Below are positions 55,212-64,000 of a stretch of DNA of 64,000 bases, piece by piece. This DNA comes from an uncultured Acidimicrobiales bacterium (GTDB lineage: Bacteria; Actinomycetota; Acidimicrobiia; Acidimicrobiales; Bin134). The stretch covers positions 1,351,029 through 1,415,028 of the forward strand of contig OX638350.1 of NCBI GenBank assembly GCA_951813325.1, written 5' to 3'. A program made the position numbers and the translations under genes. The notes under the pieces are model-generated. The model searched no databases. It was not told the origin of the DNA and was given only the letters and a program-made list of their open reading frames with translations. Each line of letters begins with the position of its first letter. Position 1 is the first letter of the stretch.

Positions 55212-56291
55212 CTAGGTGCGGTAGCGCCACGCGATGTGGGAGGAGCGGCGGGTGATCTGGGCTCGGCGGTCAGCTGGGGGGAGGTTGAGCTCGCTGATGG
55301 GGACGACCTGGGCTTCGACAACAGGGGTGCCGGGTGGGTGCCACCAGCGGATTGTGCACAGCACCGAATCTCGGCCCTCGGTGTCGAGCCAGTTGGCGCC
55401 GCCGGGGTCGGTGCTGGCGATGACGATGGGTCCAGGCTCGATGAGCGCATGGTTGAGGCAGGTAAGGCGGTTGGTGAAATCCAGTGCCTCGTACCACGGT
55501 CGGCTGTAGAGCTGGATGTCCCACATGGCGGCCCCCCGGTGGTCGATCTCAACGACCAGTGCGTGCCCTTTGTCGAGGGCCACCCCGGCATGGCTGTAGA
55601 CCAAGGTTTTCACGCCGCGGCCCATGCCGGCGGGTGGGAGGAACGTGTTGGGCGGCTGGTCGCCCAACATTCGCTCCTGGTAGCCGTTCCAGAACGCGAA
55701 TGAGTGCTCGATCTCGCCGAGAGCGGTGCTGAGGATGGCTGCGGCGTCGACCGCCGGCTTGTGCTCGCCCACGGTGTCGAGGCGCTCGATCACGAACGTG
55801 GCCGGCTCGGTCGGCTGCCAGTCGAAGTAGTAGTCGCGGATGTGGATGAACGAGGCCTCGGGATCGAGCGGCAACCAGATCCCGCTCCGGTTGTCAGGCT
55901 CCTCGCCGCCCAACAGGATGTCGATGTCGTCGCCGGGGCCGAGCCCGAGGCTTGATCCGGTTGCCTCAAGCCCCACCCCCGCGCCGCCGCTTTGGGTCGC
56001 GCCGAGCTTGACCTGAAGCACGAACTCCTCGCAGGCGCCCATGTGGCCGGAGATCCGGTACACGCCGTCGCCATCGACGCGAGTCCGGCGAGCCACCTGA
56101 TCGGCGTTGGGCCCGCCCCACTGGTAGACGGGGTCGCTGCTGCGGAAAAAAGCGGGATGCCGAGCGTCATTGTGGCCAATCGAATAGGTCAGCCAACACG
56201 CCACCTGGTTGGCCAGATGCCGTTGCCCCTCGCCATCGAGACCCTCGCCGAGGGCCGCAATCCGATCGCAAAACTCGCGCCATTCAGTCAT
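55212..56291 (-). CDS. DUF1214 domain-containing protein
   Basis: ATG 56291 (MTEWREFCDRIAALGEGLDG) gives 359 residues; a longer frame to 56399 is not supported. The central and C-terminal part matches the DUF1214/LPPG-like family (GDDIDILLGGEE, WLPLDPEASFIHIRDYYFDW, WDIQLYSRPWYEALDF, VIASTDPGGANWLDTEGRD). Function unknown; members often sit beside hydrolytic and oxidative catabolic genes. It is transcribed divergently from the P450 at 56.4 kb. Confidence 0.8.
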   Translation of the reverse strand: MTEWREFCDRIAALGEGLDGEGQRHLANQVACWLTYSIGHNDARHPAFFRSSDPVYQWGGPNADQVARRTRVDGDGVYRISGHMGACEEFVLQVKLGATQSGGAGVGLEATGSSLGLGPGDDIDILLGGEEPDNRSGIWLPLDPEASFIHIRDYYFDWQPTEPATFVIERLDTVGEHKPAVDAAAILSTALGEIEHSFAFWNGYQERMLGDQPPNTFLPPAGMGRGVKTLVYSHAGVALDKGHALVVEIDHRGAAMWDIQLYSRPWYEALDFTNRLTCLNHALIEPGPIVIASTDPGGANWLDTEGRDSVLCTIRWWHPPGTPVVEAQVVPISELNLPPADRRAQITRRSSHIAWRYRT

Positions 56292-56424
56292 ATCTGCCTT
56301 GCAACATAGACGACCTCCGCGCCTACGGCGATCTGGTGCGGAGGCTGTCCGAACGCCCATTCCGACGTCCGAATGGCCTTGGGAAAATTCCTGTGCCACT
56401 CAAGTTTCTGTAGCTTGCTCGGTG

Positions 56425-57720
56425 ATGGAATCACTGGACGACAGGATTCAACGGCTGCTGGACCGCGATGAGGAGTTGCTGGCCTCGCCCTGGCAGCTCT
56501 TTGACGATGTGCGGGCGGCATCCGATCCGGCGTTCTACAGCGAGGCGATGGGCGCTTGGGTGATTACCAGCTACCAACTGCTGCACGCCATTGTGCTCGA
56601 CCCGGCCACATGGTCGAACCGGTCGCCTACCGCGACCTACGAATTCCGCAATCCCGTGACCGATCATGCCCACGCCATCGAACAAGAGCCAGAGATGGCT
56701 GAGGCGGTTCGCCGCTTTCGCAACCGCTCCCGGGGGCGGGTGCTCAACACCGCCGACCCGCCCGAGCATGTGCGGCAGCGACGGGCGTTGAACCGGGCGT
56801 TTCGCCCCGCACGCCTGCGAGCGCTGGAACCTGAGGTCGAGTCGGTGTCGGAATCGCTGGTGGCCGAATTCGCCCACCGAGGCCAGGCCGATCTGGTGGG
56901 GGAGTACGCCGTCTTGTTGCCCATGGTGATGATCTCGAGGATGCTCGGTGTTCCCGAGAAAGAACTGGAGATGTTCAAGGGGTGGTCGGACGATTTCGCC
57001 ATTCCCATTGGGCGAGCCAGACCGAGCCGCGACGAGGTGCGCAGCTACATCAGATCCGAATACGAGTTCGATGACTATTTCTCGGTCCTGATCGAACAGC
57101 GCCAGGCTGAGCCGCGCGACGACCTGATCTCCGATGTGGCCAACGCCGAGGTAGACGGCGAGCCGTTGACCTATGAAGAGCGCATGGGGGCGTTGAGGCA
57201 GTTCTTGCTGGCCGGCAACGAGACGACCACAACGCTGTTGACCAATATCGGCCACCGCCTGGCCACAAGTCACGGCTTGCGCGACCGGCTGGCGTCCAAT
57301 CGGGAGTTGGTGCCTGCCTTCGTCGAGGAGGCCCTTCGCCACGAGGCGCCGGTGACCGGCTTGTTCCGTGTAGCCACAAGGGACACGACGCTGGGCGAGT
57401 TGCCCGTCGCCAAGGGCGAGTTCGCGTGGCTGGCCTTCGCGGCTGCGAACCGCGACCCGAAGGCATGCCCGGTACCGCGCCAATTCGAGATCGACCGGGA
57501 CCCCAACGACCATGTGGCCTTCGGACACGGAGAGCACTACTGCATAGGACAGGGCCTAGCCCGCCTTGAGGGCAAAGTCGGCACCAACGCTTTGTTGGAC
57601 CTGCCCGACCTGGCACTGGCCGACGACCACACCGACGCCTTCATGGACAGCTACATCCTGCGAGGCCGTACGAGTCTGCTGGTCACCTTCGACCCCCTGG
57701 ACGAAAATACCGGTGCCTGA
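56425..57720 (+). CDS. Cytochrome P450
   Basis: ATG 56425 gives 431 residues. Motifs are the I-helix FLLAGNETTTTLLTNIG, ExxR at VEEALRHEAPVTGLFRVA and the heme site AFGHGEHYCIGQGLARLEGK. It is the third P450 in the window, about as different from the other two as the family allows. Its 3' end is 22 bp from a broken TauD gene. It may share a pathway with DUF1214. Confidence 0.88.
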   Translation: MESLDDRIQRLLDRDEELLASPWQLFDDVRAASDPAFYSEAMGAWVITSYQLLHAIVLDPATWSNRSPTATYEFRNPVTDHAHAIEQEPEMAEAVRRFRNRSRGRVLNTADPPEHVRQRRALNRAFRPARLRALEPEVESVSESLVAEFAHRGQADLVGEYAVLLPMVMISRMLGVPEKELEMFKGWSDDFAIPIGRARPSRDEVRSYIRSEYEFDDYFSVLIEQRQAEPRDDLISDVANAEVDGEPLTYEERMGALRQFLLAGNETTTTLLTNIGHRLATSHGLRDRLASNRELVPAFVEEALRHEAPVTGLFRVATRDTTLGELPVAKGEFAWLAFAAANRDPKACPVPRQFEIDRDPNDHVAFGHGEHYCIGQGLARLEGKVGTNALLDLPDLALADDHTDAFMDSYILRGRTSLLVTFDPLDENTGA

Positions 57721-57742
57721 TGGAGCCGCTTGGACAACTGCA

Positions 57743-57979
57743 ATGGGAATCGAGCCGCTCACTGCGGCCCTCGGGGCCGAGCTATCGGACATCGACCTCG
57801 ATGAGATTGACGCCAAGACGGCCACGGCGCTTCGCTGCGCTGCTGGAGCACATGGTGGTGGGCATTCGCGGCCAGCTTTTGGACGATACTGGTCGCGCCC
57901 GGCTGGCCCAGATGCGGGGCGAGCCGTGGGCCCACCCGATGGACCGTCTGCCGGTGTGGACCGGGCCGAGCCTGCGCTT
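57743..57979 (+). pseudogene. Frameshifted and truncated TauD/TfdA-type dioxygenase gene
   Basis: From ATG 57743 the frame reads MGIEPLTAALGAELSDIDLD (the N-terminus of alpha-ketoglutarate dioxygenases of the TauD family) to ALR. The next family part, FAALLEHMVVGIRGQLLDDT, then QMRGEPWAHPMDRLPVWTGP, lies in another frame. The 3' half, with the metal ligands, is missing; the opposite-strand methyltransferase stops at 57983. Confidence 0.7.
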
Positions 57980-57982
57980 TGC

Positions 57983-58663
57983 TCAGCGTGCGACAGCGAC
58001 AGTGACCAGGGTGCGCCGGGTGAAGGCCCACCCGTCCGGCCGGCGCTCACCGATCCTATGGAATTGCCGGTCGAGGTCGGCCTTGTGGATCTCCATCGCC
58101 GCGGCTCGCTCCGGGTCGATGCCGACGGCGAGCGTGCACCACTGATCGAAGCTCTCGAACACCGCCTCAGAGCTGAATTCGAAGCGATGCGGCGAGCTGA
58201 ATCCGCGACGGACAAGCTGTCCCAACTCCTGTTGCGCCGCGGTGCGGACGGCGACCTCATCGATGACCGGATAGCCGACCGAGTCCTCGGGCCCGTCCAA
58301 CTCGGGCTCGGCAACGTAAAGCGCCCCGCCCGGTCGGAGCACCCGGGCGGCCTCGTCGAGGGCTTGGGCCATGTCACTGGACGGCACATGGTGCAGGGAG
58401 TTCGAGAAGATGACGACGTCGAATGAGTCGTTGTCGAAGGGAAGTGCCTGTCCGGGCGCGTCGACATAGCTGTCTGAGTGGCCGGGATCGGCTTCGAGGG
58501 CTCGTCGGAGCATCTCGGCTCCGCAATCGGCTCCCACGGCCCGGGCACCCTGGCTGCGAAGCCAGCGGACCAAGCCACCGTCGCCGCAGCCCACATCGAG
58601 CACATCCCGGTCGGCCACTTCGACGTTTTCTGCTAGGACATCATTGGCGCGGCGGAGGGTCAC
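57983..58663 (-). CDS. SAM-dependent methyltransferase
   Basis: This 226-residue class I methyltransferase has RDVLDVGCGDGGLVRWLRSQ (SAM loop), GADCGAEML (acidic ribose contact), ALPFDNDSFDVVIFSNSLHH and EAARVLRPGGALYVAEPEL. Substrate unknown. Its 3' end lies against the TauD relic, suggesting the gene arrived by an event that broke TauD. Confidence 0.85.
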   Translation of the reverse strand: MTLRRANDVLAENVEVADRDVLDVGCGDGGLVRWLRSQGARAVGADCGAEMLRRALEADPGHSDSYVDAPGQALPFDNDSFDVVIFSNSLHHVPSSDMAQALDEAARVLRPGGALYVAEPELDGPEDSVGYPVIDEVAVRTAAQQELGQLVRRGFSSPHRFEFSSEAVFESFDQWCTLAVGIDPERAAAMEIHKADLDRQFHRIGERRPDGWAFTRRTLVTVAVAR

Positions 58664-58700
58664 ACCGCCACGTTAGGGCCTCTCACAGAAGGCCACCTCA

Positions 58701-59453
58701 CTAGGTGAGCTGGCGGAGAATGAGGGCGATCGCGCCGGTGAGGGCAACGATCAGAACTGCGGGCCGGAACCAAGTGCGATCCACGTGAGGGCGGACAAAG
58801 CGAGAAATGACCAACCCGAATACCACGCCTGGGATGAGCCAGCCGGTGAGTTCGATTTCGCGACGGCCGAACTCATCGGCGGCGACGAGCCCGACAACCG
58901 CGGCAATTGCCACCAAGAGGACGAAAGTGGCGACGGTGCCACGCAATGTCGCCGGCTTCATGTCGCTGAAGGAGATCACGAGCGGTGGTCCTGGCAAGCC
59001 GGCGGTGACGCTGGTAAACGCGGCGGCCAAGCCGGTGGCCGCTTCGACCGGCGCGTTGCGGCGGATTCGCAGGCCGCAGAGAAGCGAGATGGCGGCCGCC
59101 GCGGCCACAGCTCCGATCAAGAGTCCGAGCATCTGCTCGCTGATGGTGGTGAGAACGGCAAGGCCGGCTGCCAAGCCAAAGGGAAGTCCAATCGCGCAGT
59201 GGCGAACGGCTCGGCGGTCGGTGTGCTCGCGTTCCACGTAGAAGTGCCGAAGGCCCACGATCTGGCCGACGACGATGAGCGGTCCGGGAGCAAATCCCGA
59301 GTCGATGGCCACCAGAGCAGGCCCCGCCACCAGAGCCGCTCCGAGTCCCAGTGAGCCCTGCACCACAGCCCCGGCTGTGGAGAAGCCGATGATGATGAGG
59401 ATCTCGAGCGCGGTCAGGACAGACTTCCCATCTCTGAGACCGGCAACAGTCAG
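58701..59453 (-). CDS. TauE/SafE-family membrane protein, apparent CTG start
   Basis: About 250 residues with repeated hydrophobic helices (ILIIIGFSTAGAVVQGSLGL, QMLGLLIGAVAAAAAISLLC, VATFVLLVAIAAVVGLVAAD, AVLIVALTGAIALILRQL), the pattern of a sulfite/organosulfonate exporter. The open frame goes back into the VOC gene, and no ATG, GTG or TTG precedes the first helix in this frame. A CTG at 59451-59453 overlaps the VOC stop as CTGA, like the common ATGA coupling, and gives a normal family length. Otherwise a nearby base change must have removed the start. Confidence 0.72.
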   Translation of the reverse strand: MTVAGLRDGKSVLTALEILIIIGFSTAGAVVQGSLGLGAALVAGPALVAIDSGFAPGPLIVVGQIVGLRHFYVEREHTDRRAVRHCAIGLPFGLAAGLAVLTTISEQMLGLLIGAVAAAAAISLLCGLRIRRNAPVEAATGLAAAFTSVTAGLPGPPLVISFSDMKPATLRGTVATFVLLVAIAAVVGLVAADEFGRREIELTGWLIPGVVFGLVISRFVRPHVDRTWFRPAVLIVALTGAIALILRQLT

Positions 59454-59869
59454 ACCTTTTTCGGGTCGGGGACGCCGTGGCGGGTGCCTTCTTTGTGCTC
59501 GACGAATTCGATGAGATAGCCGTCGAAGTCCTTCACGAACGCCACGATTACCGGCCAGCGGTCGAGGTCTTGGGGCGCCATGACCGACTCGCAGCCGGCG
59601 TCGATGGCCCTCTGATGGAGGCGCTTGCAGTCGGAGGTGTTGACATAGATCTTCCACATGGCGGTGCCCATATCGATGGGGCCCTCGTGGTCGAGGTGCT
59701 GGGCCAGTTGGAGGCGCGACCCGCCGTGGGGCGACTGGACAACCGCTTCGTGGACGCCAGGGATCTCGGTGCGGTGCTGGAGTTCGAGCTCGCACACATC
59801 CACCCAGAACCCGATGGCCCGGTCCATGTCTTCAACGTTGATGCAGTACTGGCCGAGGATTTGAGTCAT
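59450..59869 (-). CDS. VOC-family (glyoxalase/dioxygenase superfamily) protein
   Basis: ATG 59869 has AAGGAAG upstream and gives 139 residues: QILGQYCINVEDMDRAIGFW, then LQHRTEIPGVHEAVVQSPHG and PVIVAFVKDFDGYLIEFVEH. Two betaalphabeta modules make a metal-binding VOC fold, with His, Glu candidates. Perhaps a glyoxalase I-like or dioxygenase enzyme. It overlaps the TauE gene. Confidence 0.83.
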   Translation of the reverse strand: MTQILGQYCINVEDMDRAIGFWVDVCELELQHRTEIPGVHEAVVQSPHGGSRLQLAQHLDHEGPIDMGTAMWKIYVNTSDCKRLHQRAIDAGCESVMAPQDLDRWPVIVAFVKDFDGYLIEFVEHKEGTRHGVPDPKKV

Positions 59870-59964
59870 GGTGGCTTCCTTGGTGGTTGGGGCGGATATA
59901 CGTGTCTGGGGTAGAACGTTATTCTGGAAGTCGCTAGCTCGACGGAATCGAGAGGGAGCCGAAC

Positions 59965-61254
59965 ATGCCCAGCCCGGTCGCAGGCGTTGACCAGAGCAAT
60001 GCCCCATACATCATCATCTCATCCGATACCCACGCCGGGTTGTTCGTCGAGGACTACCGCCAGTATCTCGAGTCGTCGCTGCATCCCGAGTTCGACGAGT
60101 GGCTCGCGACCCGTCATCAGCACCGGGCGATGGTCGAGGATCTCAACGGCGAGTACGTCGAGCAATGGGAGCGCGAGAACGAGATCGGGTTGAAGGGCGC
60201 CTACGACCCTGAAATTCGCGATAAGACCCTCGATGCCGACGGTGTTGCGGGCGAGATCATCTTCGCCGACGGCGACGCAGTCACTGGAATGGAGGCGCCG
60301 CCGTTCGGGGCAGGACTCTCGGCCGGGCAGATCACCGACTCGCGGCGCGCTTGGGCCGGCGCCCGAGCCCACAATCGCTGGCTTGAGGAGTTCTGCGCCA
60401 CCAATCCGCCGCGCCGCGCCGGTGTCGCCTTGGTGCCGATCACCCACGGCATCGAGGAGTCGGTGAAGGAGATCGAGGCGCTGGCCGGCAAGCCCGGCAT
60501 CAAGGGCATCATGATCCCGACCATGTGGCACGAGCACCCTTCCTACGGTCACCAGAGCTACGAGCCGGTGTGGGCCGCCTGTGCCGAAGCCGGTCTCGTC
60601 GTCCACACCCACTCGGGCGAGGCCGACACCTCGTCGTACAACGAGAACATGGCCCAGTACATGCTCGAGGTGGCGTTCTGGACCCACCGCCCCCTGTGGC
60701 AGCTCTTGTTCTCCGGGGCCTTCGACCGCCATCCCGGTTTGCGGTACGCCCCGGTGGAGTGCGGCTCGTGGTGGCTCGGCGACCTGCTGTTCAAAGCCGA
60801 TGCCATGTTCGGCGGGCGCAACTGGAAGGTGAAGAAGATGAGCTCGCGCACCCAGGGGCTCATCCAGCGCCTGCCCTCGGAGTACATCGGCGCCAACGTG
60901 TTCATCGGCGCCTCCACCATGAGCAAGGTCGAGCTGCGGCGGCGCTACGTCAACGGCGTCGATGCCCTGATGTGGGGTACCGACTATCCCCACCCCGAGG
61001 GCAGCTGGCCGAACACGATCGAGCGCCTCGAGACCGACTTCCAGCAGATCCCCGTCGAGGAGACCCGCCTGCTGTTGGGGCTGAACGCGGTGCGCTGCTA
61101 CAACCTCGACATCGACGGGCTGTCGACGATCGCCGAGCAGATTGGGCCGACCCCCGAGCAGCTCAACCAAGATCTCGGCCTGCGCACCGATCCGAACGCC
61201 GTCCGCGAGGCCCGGTTCTGGTTCGACGACTACAACATCGAGTGGCCCGATTGA
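59965..61254 (+). CDS. Amidohydrolase-family metal-dependent hydrolase
   Basis: This 429-residue TIM-barrel protein has GGGAG upstream of ATG 59965. Visible are the first metal motif in IIISSDTHAGLFVEDYRQYL, the barrel segments VVHTHSGEADTSSYNENMAQ and YAPVECGSWWLGDLLFKADA, and the metal-Asp ALMWGTDYPHPEGSWPNT. It is like decarboxylases/hydrolases of the amidohydrolase 2 group (ACMSD-like), common in aromatic catabolism. The substrate is unknown. An MFS gene follows 46 bp on, possibly its importer. Confidence 0.85.
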   Translation: MPSPVAGVDQSNAPYIIISSDTHAGLFVEDYRQYLESSLHPEFDEWLATRHQHRAMVEDLNGEYVEQWERENEIGLKGAYDPEIRDKTLDADGVAGEIIFADGDAVTGMEAPPFGAGLSAGQITDSRRAWAGARAHNRWLEEFCATNPPRRAGVALVPITHGIEESVKEIEALAGKPGIKGIMIPTMWHEHPSYGHQSYEPVWAACAEAGLVVHTHSGEADTSSYNENMAQYMLEVAFWTHRPLWQLLFSGAFDRHPGLRYAPVECGSWWLGDLLFKADAMFGGRNWKVKKMSSRTQGLIQRLPSEYIGANVFIGASTMSKVELRRRYVNGVDALMWGTDYPHPEGSWPNTIERLETDFQQIPVEETRLLLGLNAVRCYNLDIDGLSTIAEQIGPTPEQLNQDLGLRTDPNAVREARFWFDDYNIEWPD

Positions 61255-61300
61255 GCCGCTGGGCTGGGCTTGTGCAGCCTATCGAGCTTCAAGGGCTTGA

Positions 61301-62473
61301 TTGAGCAGCGGTCTGGCTGACCGGAGGGCGCTCCGGTCGGTCGCGGTACAGTTCTTCATCAATGGGGCTCTGTTCGCCTCATTTGTTCCCCGCCTGCCCG
61401 AGATCCGGGACCGTGTGGGGATCTCGGTGGCCGGTGTGGGCGCCTTGCTGTCGATTGCCGGTGTCTTCGGGCTGGTAGGCAGCGTCGGAGTCGGTTCTGC
61501 GATTTCCCGCTTCGGCACCCGGTCGGTGCTGCTGGGTGCTGGGGCCTTGCTGTCGATATCACTGGCGGTCGTCGGCCTCGCCACTTCGCCTGGGTTGCTG
61601 TTGGCCGGTCTGGCGTTGATGATGGCCTTCGACGTCCTTGTAGACGTCGCCATGAACATGCAGGGGTCGTGGCTGAGCGCCCGGAGGCATACGCCAGTGA
61701 TGAATCGGCTCCACGGGCTATGGAGTCTGGGGGCCCTCATCGGCGGAACAGCGTCGTCGAGGGTTGCCGCGGCCGGTGTGTCGCTGTCGGTCCATCTGAT
61801 GGCTGCTGCCGCAGTGTTGTTGGCGTTTCTGGGAGCCGTCGGCCCTGGGTTGCTTCGAGTCGATGAGACGCCCGATCAATCCGAGGACACCGCCGCTTCG
61901 GGGGAAGCTGGCTTGATCTCACGGTACTTCCGGGGATCCCTCGTTCTCTTCGTGCTGGTCGGGTTCACCGCGGCCGCAATGGAGTCGACGTCATTCGACT
62001 GGGCCGCGTTTCGGCTCACTGACGACTTGGGCACCTCGGCTGGATTCGCCGCTTTGGGCTATGTCGCCGTTATGGGGGGTATGACTGCGGCGCGCTTCGC
62101 GGGCGACTGGGCGAGCCTCCGTCTGGGCAGCACCAGGCTCGTCACGTTGTCGGTGGCGATGACAGGGACGGGCTTGGCGATCGCCACGCTGGTGCCGGGC
62201 CGATACCTGGTCGTGGCGGGCTATGTCCTCGCGGGGCTTGGAATCGCGGCGCTGCTTCCCTCGGTCTATGACACCGCGGCCAAGCGCCCCGGCCGCCCCG
62301 GAGCTGGACTCGGCGCGCTGACCGCCGGGTTGCGCATCGCCGTTCTGGTCATCCCCGTTGTGATTGGCGCCATCGCCGGAACCAGGCTCGGAGTCGGCGG
62401 CGCGGTAGCCGTCGCGGCGTTACCCAGCACCATCGTATTCCTTCTATTGATCTCCAGACTCCGCAGGATCTGA
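61301..62473 (+). CDS. MFS transporter
   Basis: TTG 61301 with AAGGG upstream gives 390 residues and about 12 membrane helices. The start FFINGALFASFVPRLPEIRD (an MFS motif-A-like loop with RLPEIRDRVG) is typical of the YfkF/YbjJ-like subgroup. Other helices are AGVFGLVGSVGVGSAI and VLAGLGIAALLPSVYDTAAK. Substrate and direction unknown. Confidence 0.85.
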   Translation: MSSGLADRRALRSVAVQFFINGALFASFVPRLPEIRDRVGISVAGVGALLSIAGVFGLVGSVGVGSAISRFGTRSVLLGAGALLSISLAVVGLATSPGLLLAGLALMMAFDVLVDVAMNMQGSWLSARRHTPVMNRLHGLWSLGALIGGTASSRVAAAGVSLSVHLMAAAAVLLAFLGAVGPGLLRVDETPDQSEDTAASGEAGLISRYFRGSLVLFVLVGFTAAAMESTSFDWAAFRLTDDLGTSAGFAALGYVAVMGGMTAARFAGDWASLRLGSTRLVTLSVAMTGTGLAIATLVPGRYLVVAGYVLAGLGIAALLPSVYDTAAKRPGRPGAGLGALTAGLRIAVLVIPVVIGAIAGTRLGVGGAVAVAALPSTIVFLLLISRLRRI

Positions 62474-62773
62474 TAGGACGCTGCCGAAGCTCTTGCGCGG
62501 GTTCACGGCAGAGCTTGGGAGAGAGCGGCTGGCACAGCCCGATGTCGCGGTGTTTGACGATGACCAGTGCCGACAATGAGCAATGGGGTGGCAGAGAAGG
62601 CTGCCCCCGATTTTTCCGACATCCCGTCAAGAACAAATTAACTCGTCGACTCGTAAGAATGAAGGGTGAGGGAATCAGGGGTTGACTGTTGCCAAGCCAG
62701 TTCCCCGGTCAACCGCGGTCGTGTGCCGATCCGCCCTGATCTTGTGATGCGCTTCCCAGTAAGTTGGGGTCGC
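62474..62773. other. Intergenic region before the GcvT-like gene
   Basis: No gene is recognised. A plus-strand frame at about 62487-62579 encodes TLPKLLRGFTAELGRERLAQ and VAVFDDDQCRQ-stop, which looks like a protein tail but matches no family I know. The right-hand half is AT-richer and may hold the next gene's promoter. Confidence 0.4.
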
Positions 62774-63958
62774 ATGGTCGGGGACAGGCACTACTACGTC
62801 GAGTCGTATGGCACGATCGAGCTCAGTGCCTTCCGGCTTTACCAGTCGCCGTTCGCTCATCGGTATGTCACTGATCAGACGATCTTTGGTTTGTACTGCG
62901 GGCGTCTCTACCCTCTCAAGGCGAACCACGACGAGGACCCGGTTCCCTACTATTGGAAGTTGCGAAAAGGCGTCTTGTTGTACGACGTTCCCGAGCAGCC
63001 TCTCGAGCTTGTCGGCCCTGATGCTGTCAGGGTCCTGGAGAGAGTTCTCGTGTGCCAGGCGGAGACGCTCGGAGTGGGACGATGCCGATACGCCCTCGCC
63101 TGCAATGAGGACGGCACCATCGCGATGGACGGCGTGGTCATGCGGCTGGGGCCAGACCGCTACTGGTACGTCAAGGCCAACGGCGAGTTCATCAGCTGGC
63201 TCAAGGCCGCTGCTTTCGGGCTTGATGCCGAGGTATCCGATCCGCAGTCACAGGTGCTCCAGATTCAGGGACCGAAGTCGCTTGATGTGCTGAATGCGGC
63301 GATCGGCGGCGGGTTGTCAGCCGACTTCAAGTACTTCCGCGCCGGATTCTTCGACTTGGGCGGCCAGACGCTGTGGGTGTCTCGCACCGGATGGACTGGG
63401 GAAGCGGGGATCGAGATCTACAGCAACAGCGGCCCAGAGCCGACCGACCACGATGCCCTCTGGGATCACCTGTTCGCTAGCGGTGAGCAGTTCGGCATGG
63501 AGTTCAGCACGTCATCTTCGATGGGGATTCGCCGTATAGAGGCTGGCATTTTGGACAACGGCAGCGATATCGAACCCGATCTGACACCGTTCAGCGCCGG
63601 CCTCGGACACTTTGTCAACTTCGGCAAGGGAGGTTTCATCGGCCGGGACTCGTTGGAGACCGCCGACCGCAGGCAGCTTCTCCTTGGGCTGGAATGTCCC
63701 AGCACAACGCCGGAGACCTCTATGGCCGTGCACTTTGAGAGCGCACCGGCAGGGCACATAACCCTCGGCACATGGTCGCCCACGAGGGACAGGGGAGTCG
63801 GCTATGTGCGCTTCAATCAGCCGTTGCCCGGTGACGAATGGATGGGCAAAGCGGTCCAGTTGCAGGACCATGACGGCAAATTGCACGAGGCGACCGTGGA
63901 GTTGCTGCCCTTCATCGACAAGGAGAAGCGGCTTCCCCGCGCAGTTTGGAACGGGTGA
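62774..63958 (+). CDS. GcvT/DmdA-like aminomethyltransferase-family protein
   Basis: ATG 62774 (MVGDRHYYVESYG) gives 394 residues; ATG 62747 and 62666 are possible. It has the tetrahydrofolate-binding fold: VLLYDVPEQPLELVGPDAVR, QVLQIQGPKSLDVLNAAIGG, LWVSRTGWTGEAGIEIYSNS (a family core), then GIRRIEAGILDNGSDI and GFIGRDSLE. Members include GcvT, DmdA and demethylases acting on methylated substrates. No gcvH or gcvP neighbours, so demethylation of an osmolyte or lignin-type compound is more likely than glycine cleavage. The gene ends 42 bp before the window end. Confidence 0.83.
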   Translation: MVGDRHYYVESYGTIELSAFRLYQSPFAHRYVTDQTIFGLYCGRLYPLKANHDEDPVPYYWKLRKGVLLYDVPEQPLELVGPDAVRVLERVLVCQAETLGVGRCRYALACNEDGTIAMDGVVMRLGPDRYWYVKANGEFISWLKAAAFGLDAEVSDPQSQVLQIQGPKSLDVLNAAIGGGLSADFKYFRAGFFDLGGQTLWVSRTGWTGEAGIEIYSNSGPEPTDHDALWDHLFASGEQFGMEFSTSSSMGIRRIEAGILDNGSDIEPDLTPFSAGLGHFVNFGKGGFIGRDSLETADRRQLLLGLECPSTTPETSMAVHFESAPAGHITLGTWSPTRDRGVGYVRFNQPLPGDEWMGKAVQLQDHDGKLHEATVELLPFIDKEKRLPRAVWNG

Positions 63959-64000
63959 GCGGCGCTTCCAGAACGAAGACAACCACTCACCTACATAGCA

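Overview
The window comes from a high-GC actinobacterium, most likely of the class Acidimicrobiia or a close uncultured relative. This is an inference from gene content. A core uvrC-rapZ block and a gap-pgk-tpiA-secG block, both normal parts of one actinobacterial housekeeping locus, sit amid cytochromes P450, a Rieske oxygenase, a Baeyer-Villiger-type flavoprotein, probable F420-linked enzymes and several acyl-CoA ligases. The accessory set suggests an aerobic heterotroph degrading complex organic compounds (aromatics, terpenoids or steroid-like substrates). GC-rich coding leaves long antisense open frames, which are not annotated here.

Layout. 1-5.9 kb is a defence and addiction zone: the end of a type I methyltransferase subunit, a Gp37/Gp68-family protein with its TcmP partner (visibly AT-richer), a HicA-like/HTH pair, hicAB, a decayed antidote gene and vapBC. 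5.9-9.8 kb holds an acyl-CoA ligase, a Rieske oxygenase and nadA. 10-13.6 kb holds uvrC, a methyltransferase and rapZ. 13.6-23.3 kb is an accessory stretch full of relics, lying where many actinobacteria carry yvcK and whiA. It includes a short degenerate copy of the uvrC/rapZ junction, a collapsed flavin oxidoreductase gene, fragments resembling CaiB and AtuA, and a frameshifted SDR gene. 23.3-26.3 kb is gap-pgk-tpiA. A 160-bp MITE-like element then interrupts a vapB antitoxin. 27-33 kb holds P450, BVMO, an M23 peptidase, secG and an acyl-CoA dehydrogenase.

33-36.4 kb is a repeat block. Two YceI-domain genes each precede a tRNA-Leu(GAG), and a third, decayed tRNA copy seems to have been split by a cold-shock gene. 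36.5-41.1 kb is a probable zinc-responsive cassette (Fur-family regulator, WD40 protein, CobW-type GTPase, FAD oxidoreductase) bounded by direct repeats of the 5' end of a nitroreductase gene. 41-46.7 kb holds small catabolic enzymes and a frameshifted metallophosphoesterase. 46.8-49.5 kb is a furA-katG pair. 49.6-64 kb holds two more P450s, an SDR-F420 oxidoreductase fusion, a CotH-kinase lipoprotein, a DUF1214 protein, a VOC-TauE pair with an apparent CTG start, an amidohydrolase, an MFS transporter and a GcvT-like protein.

The main themes are repeated toxin-antitoxin modules in different stages of decay, and several direct duplications whose scars can be read in the sequence. No CRISPR array, integrase, full insertion sequence or rRNA gene was seen.
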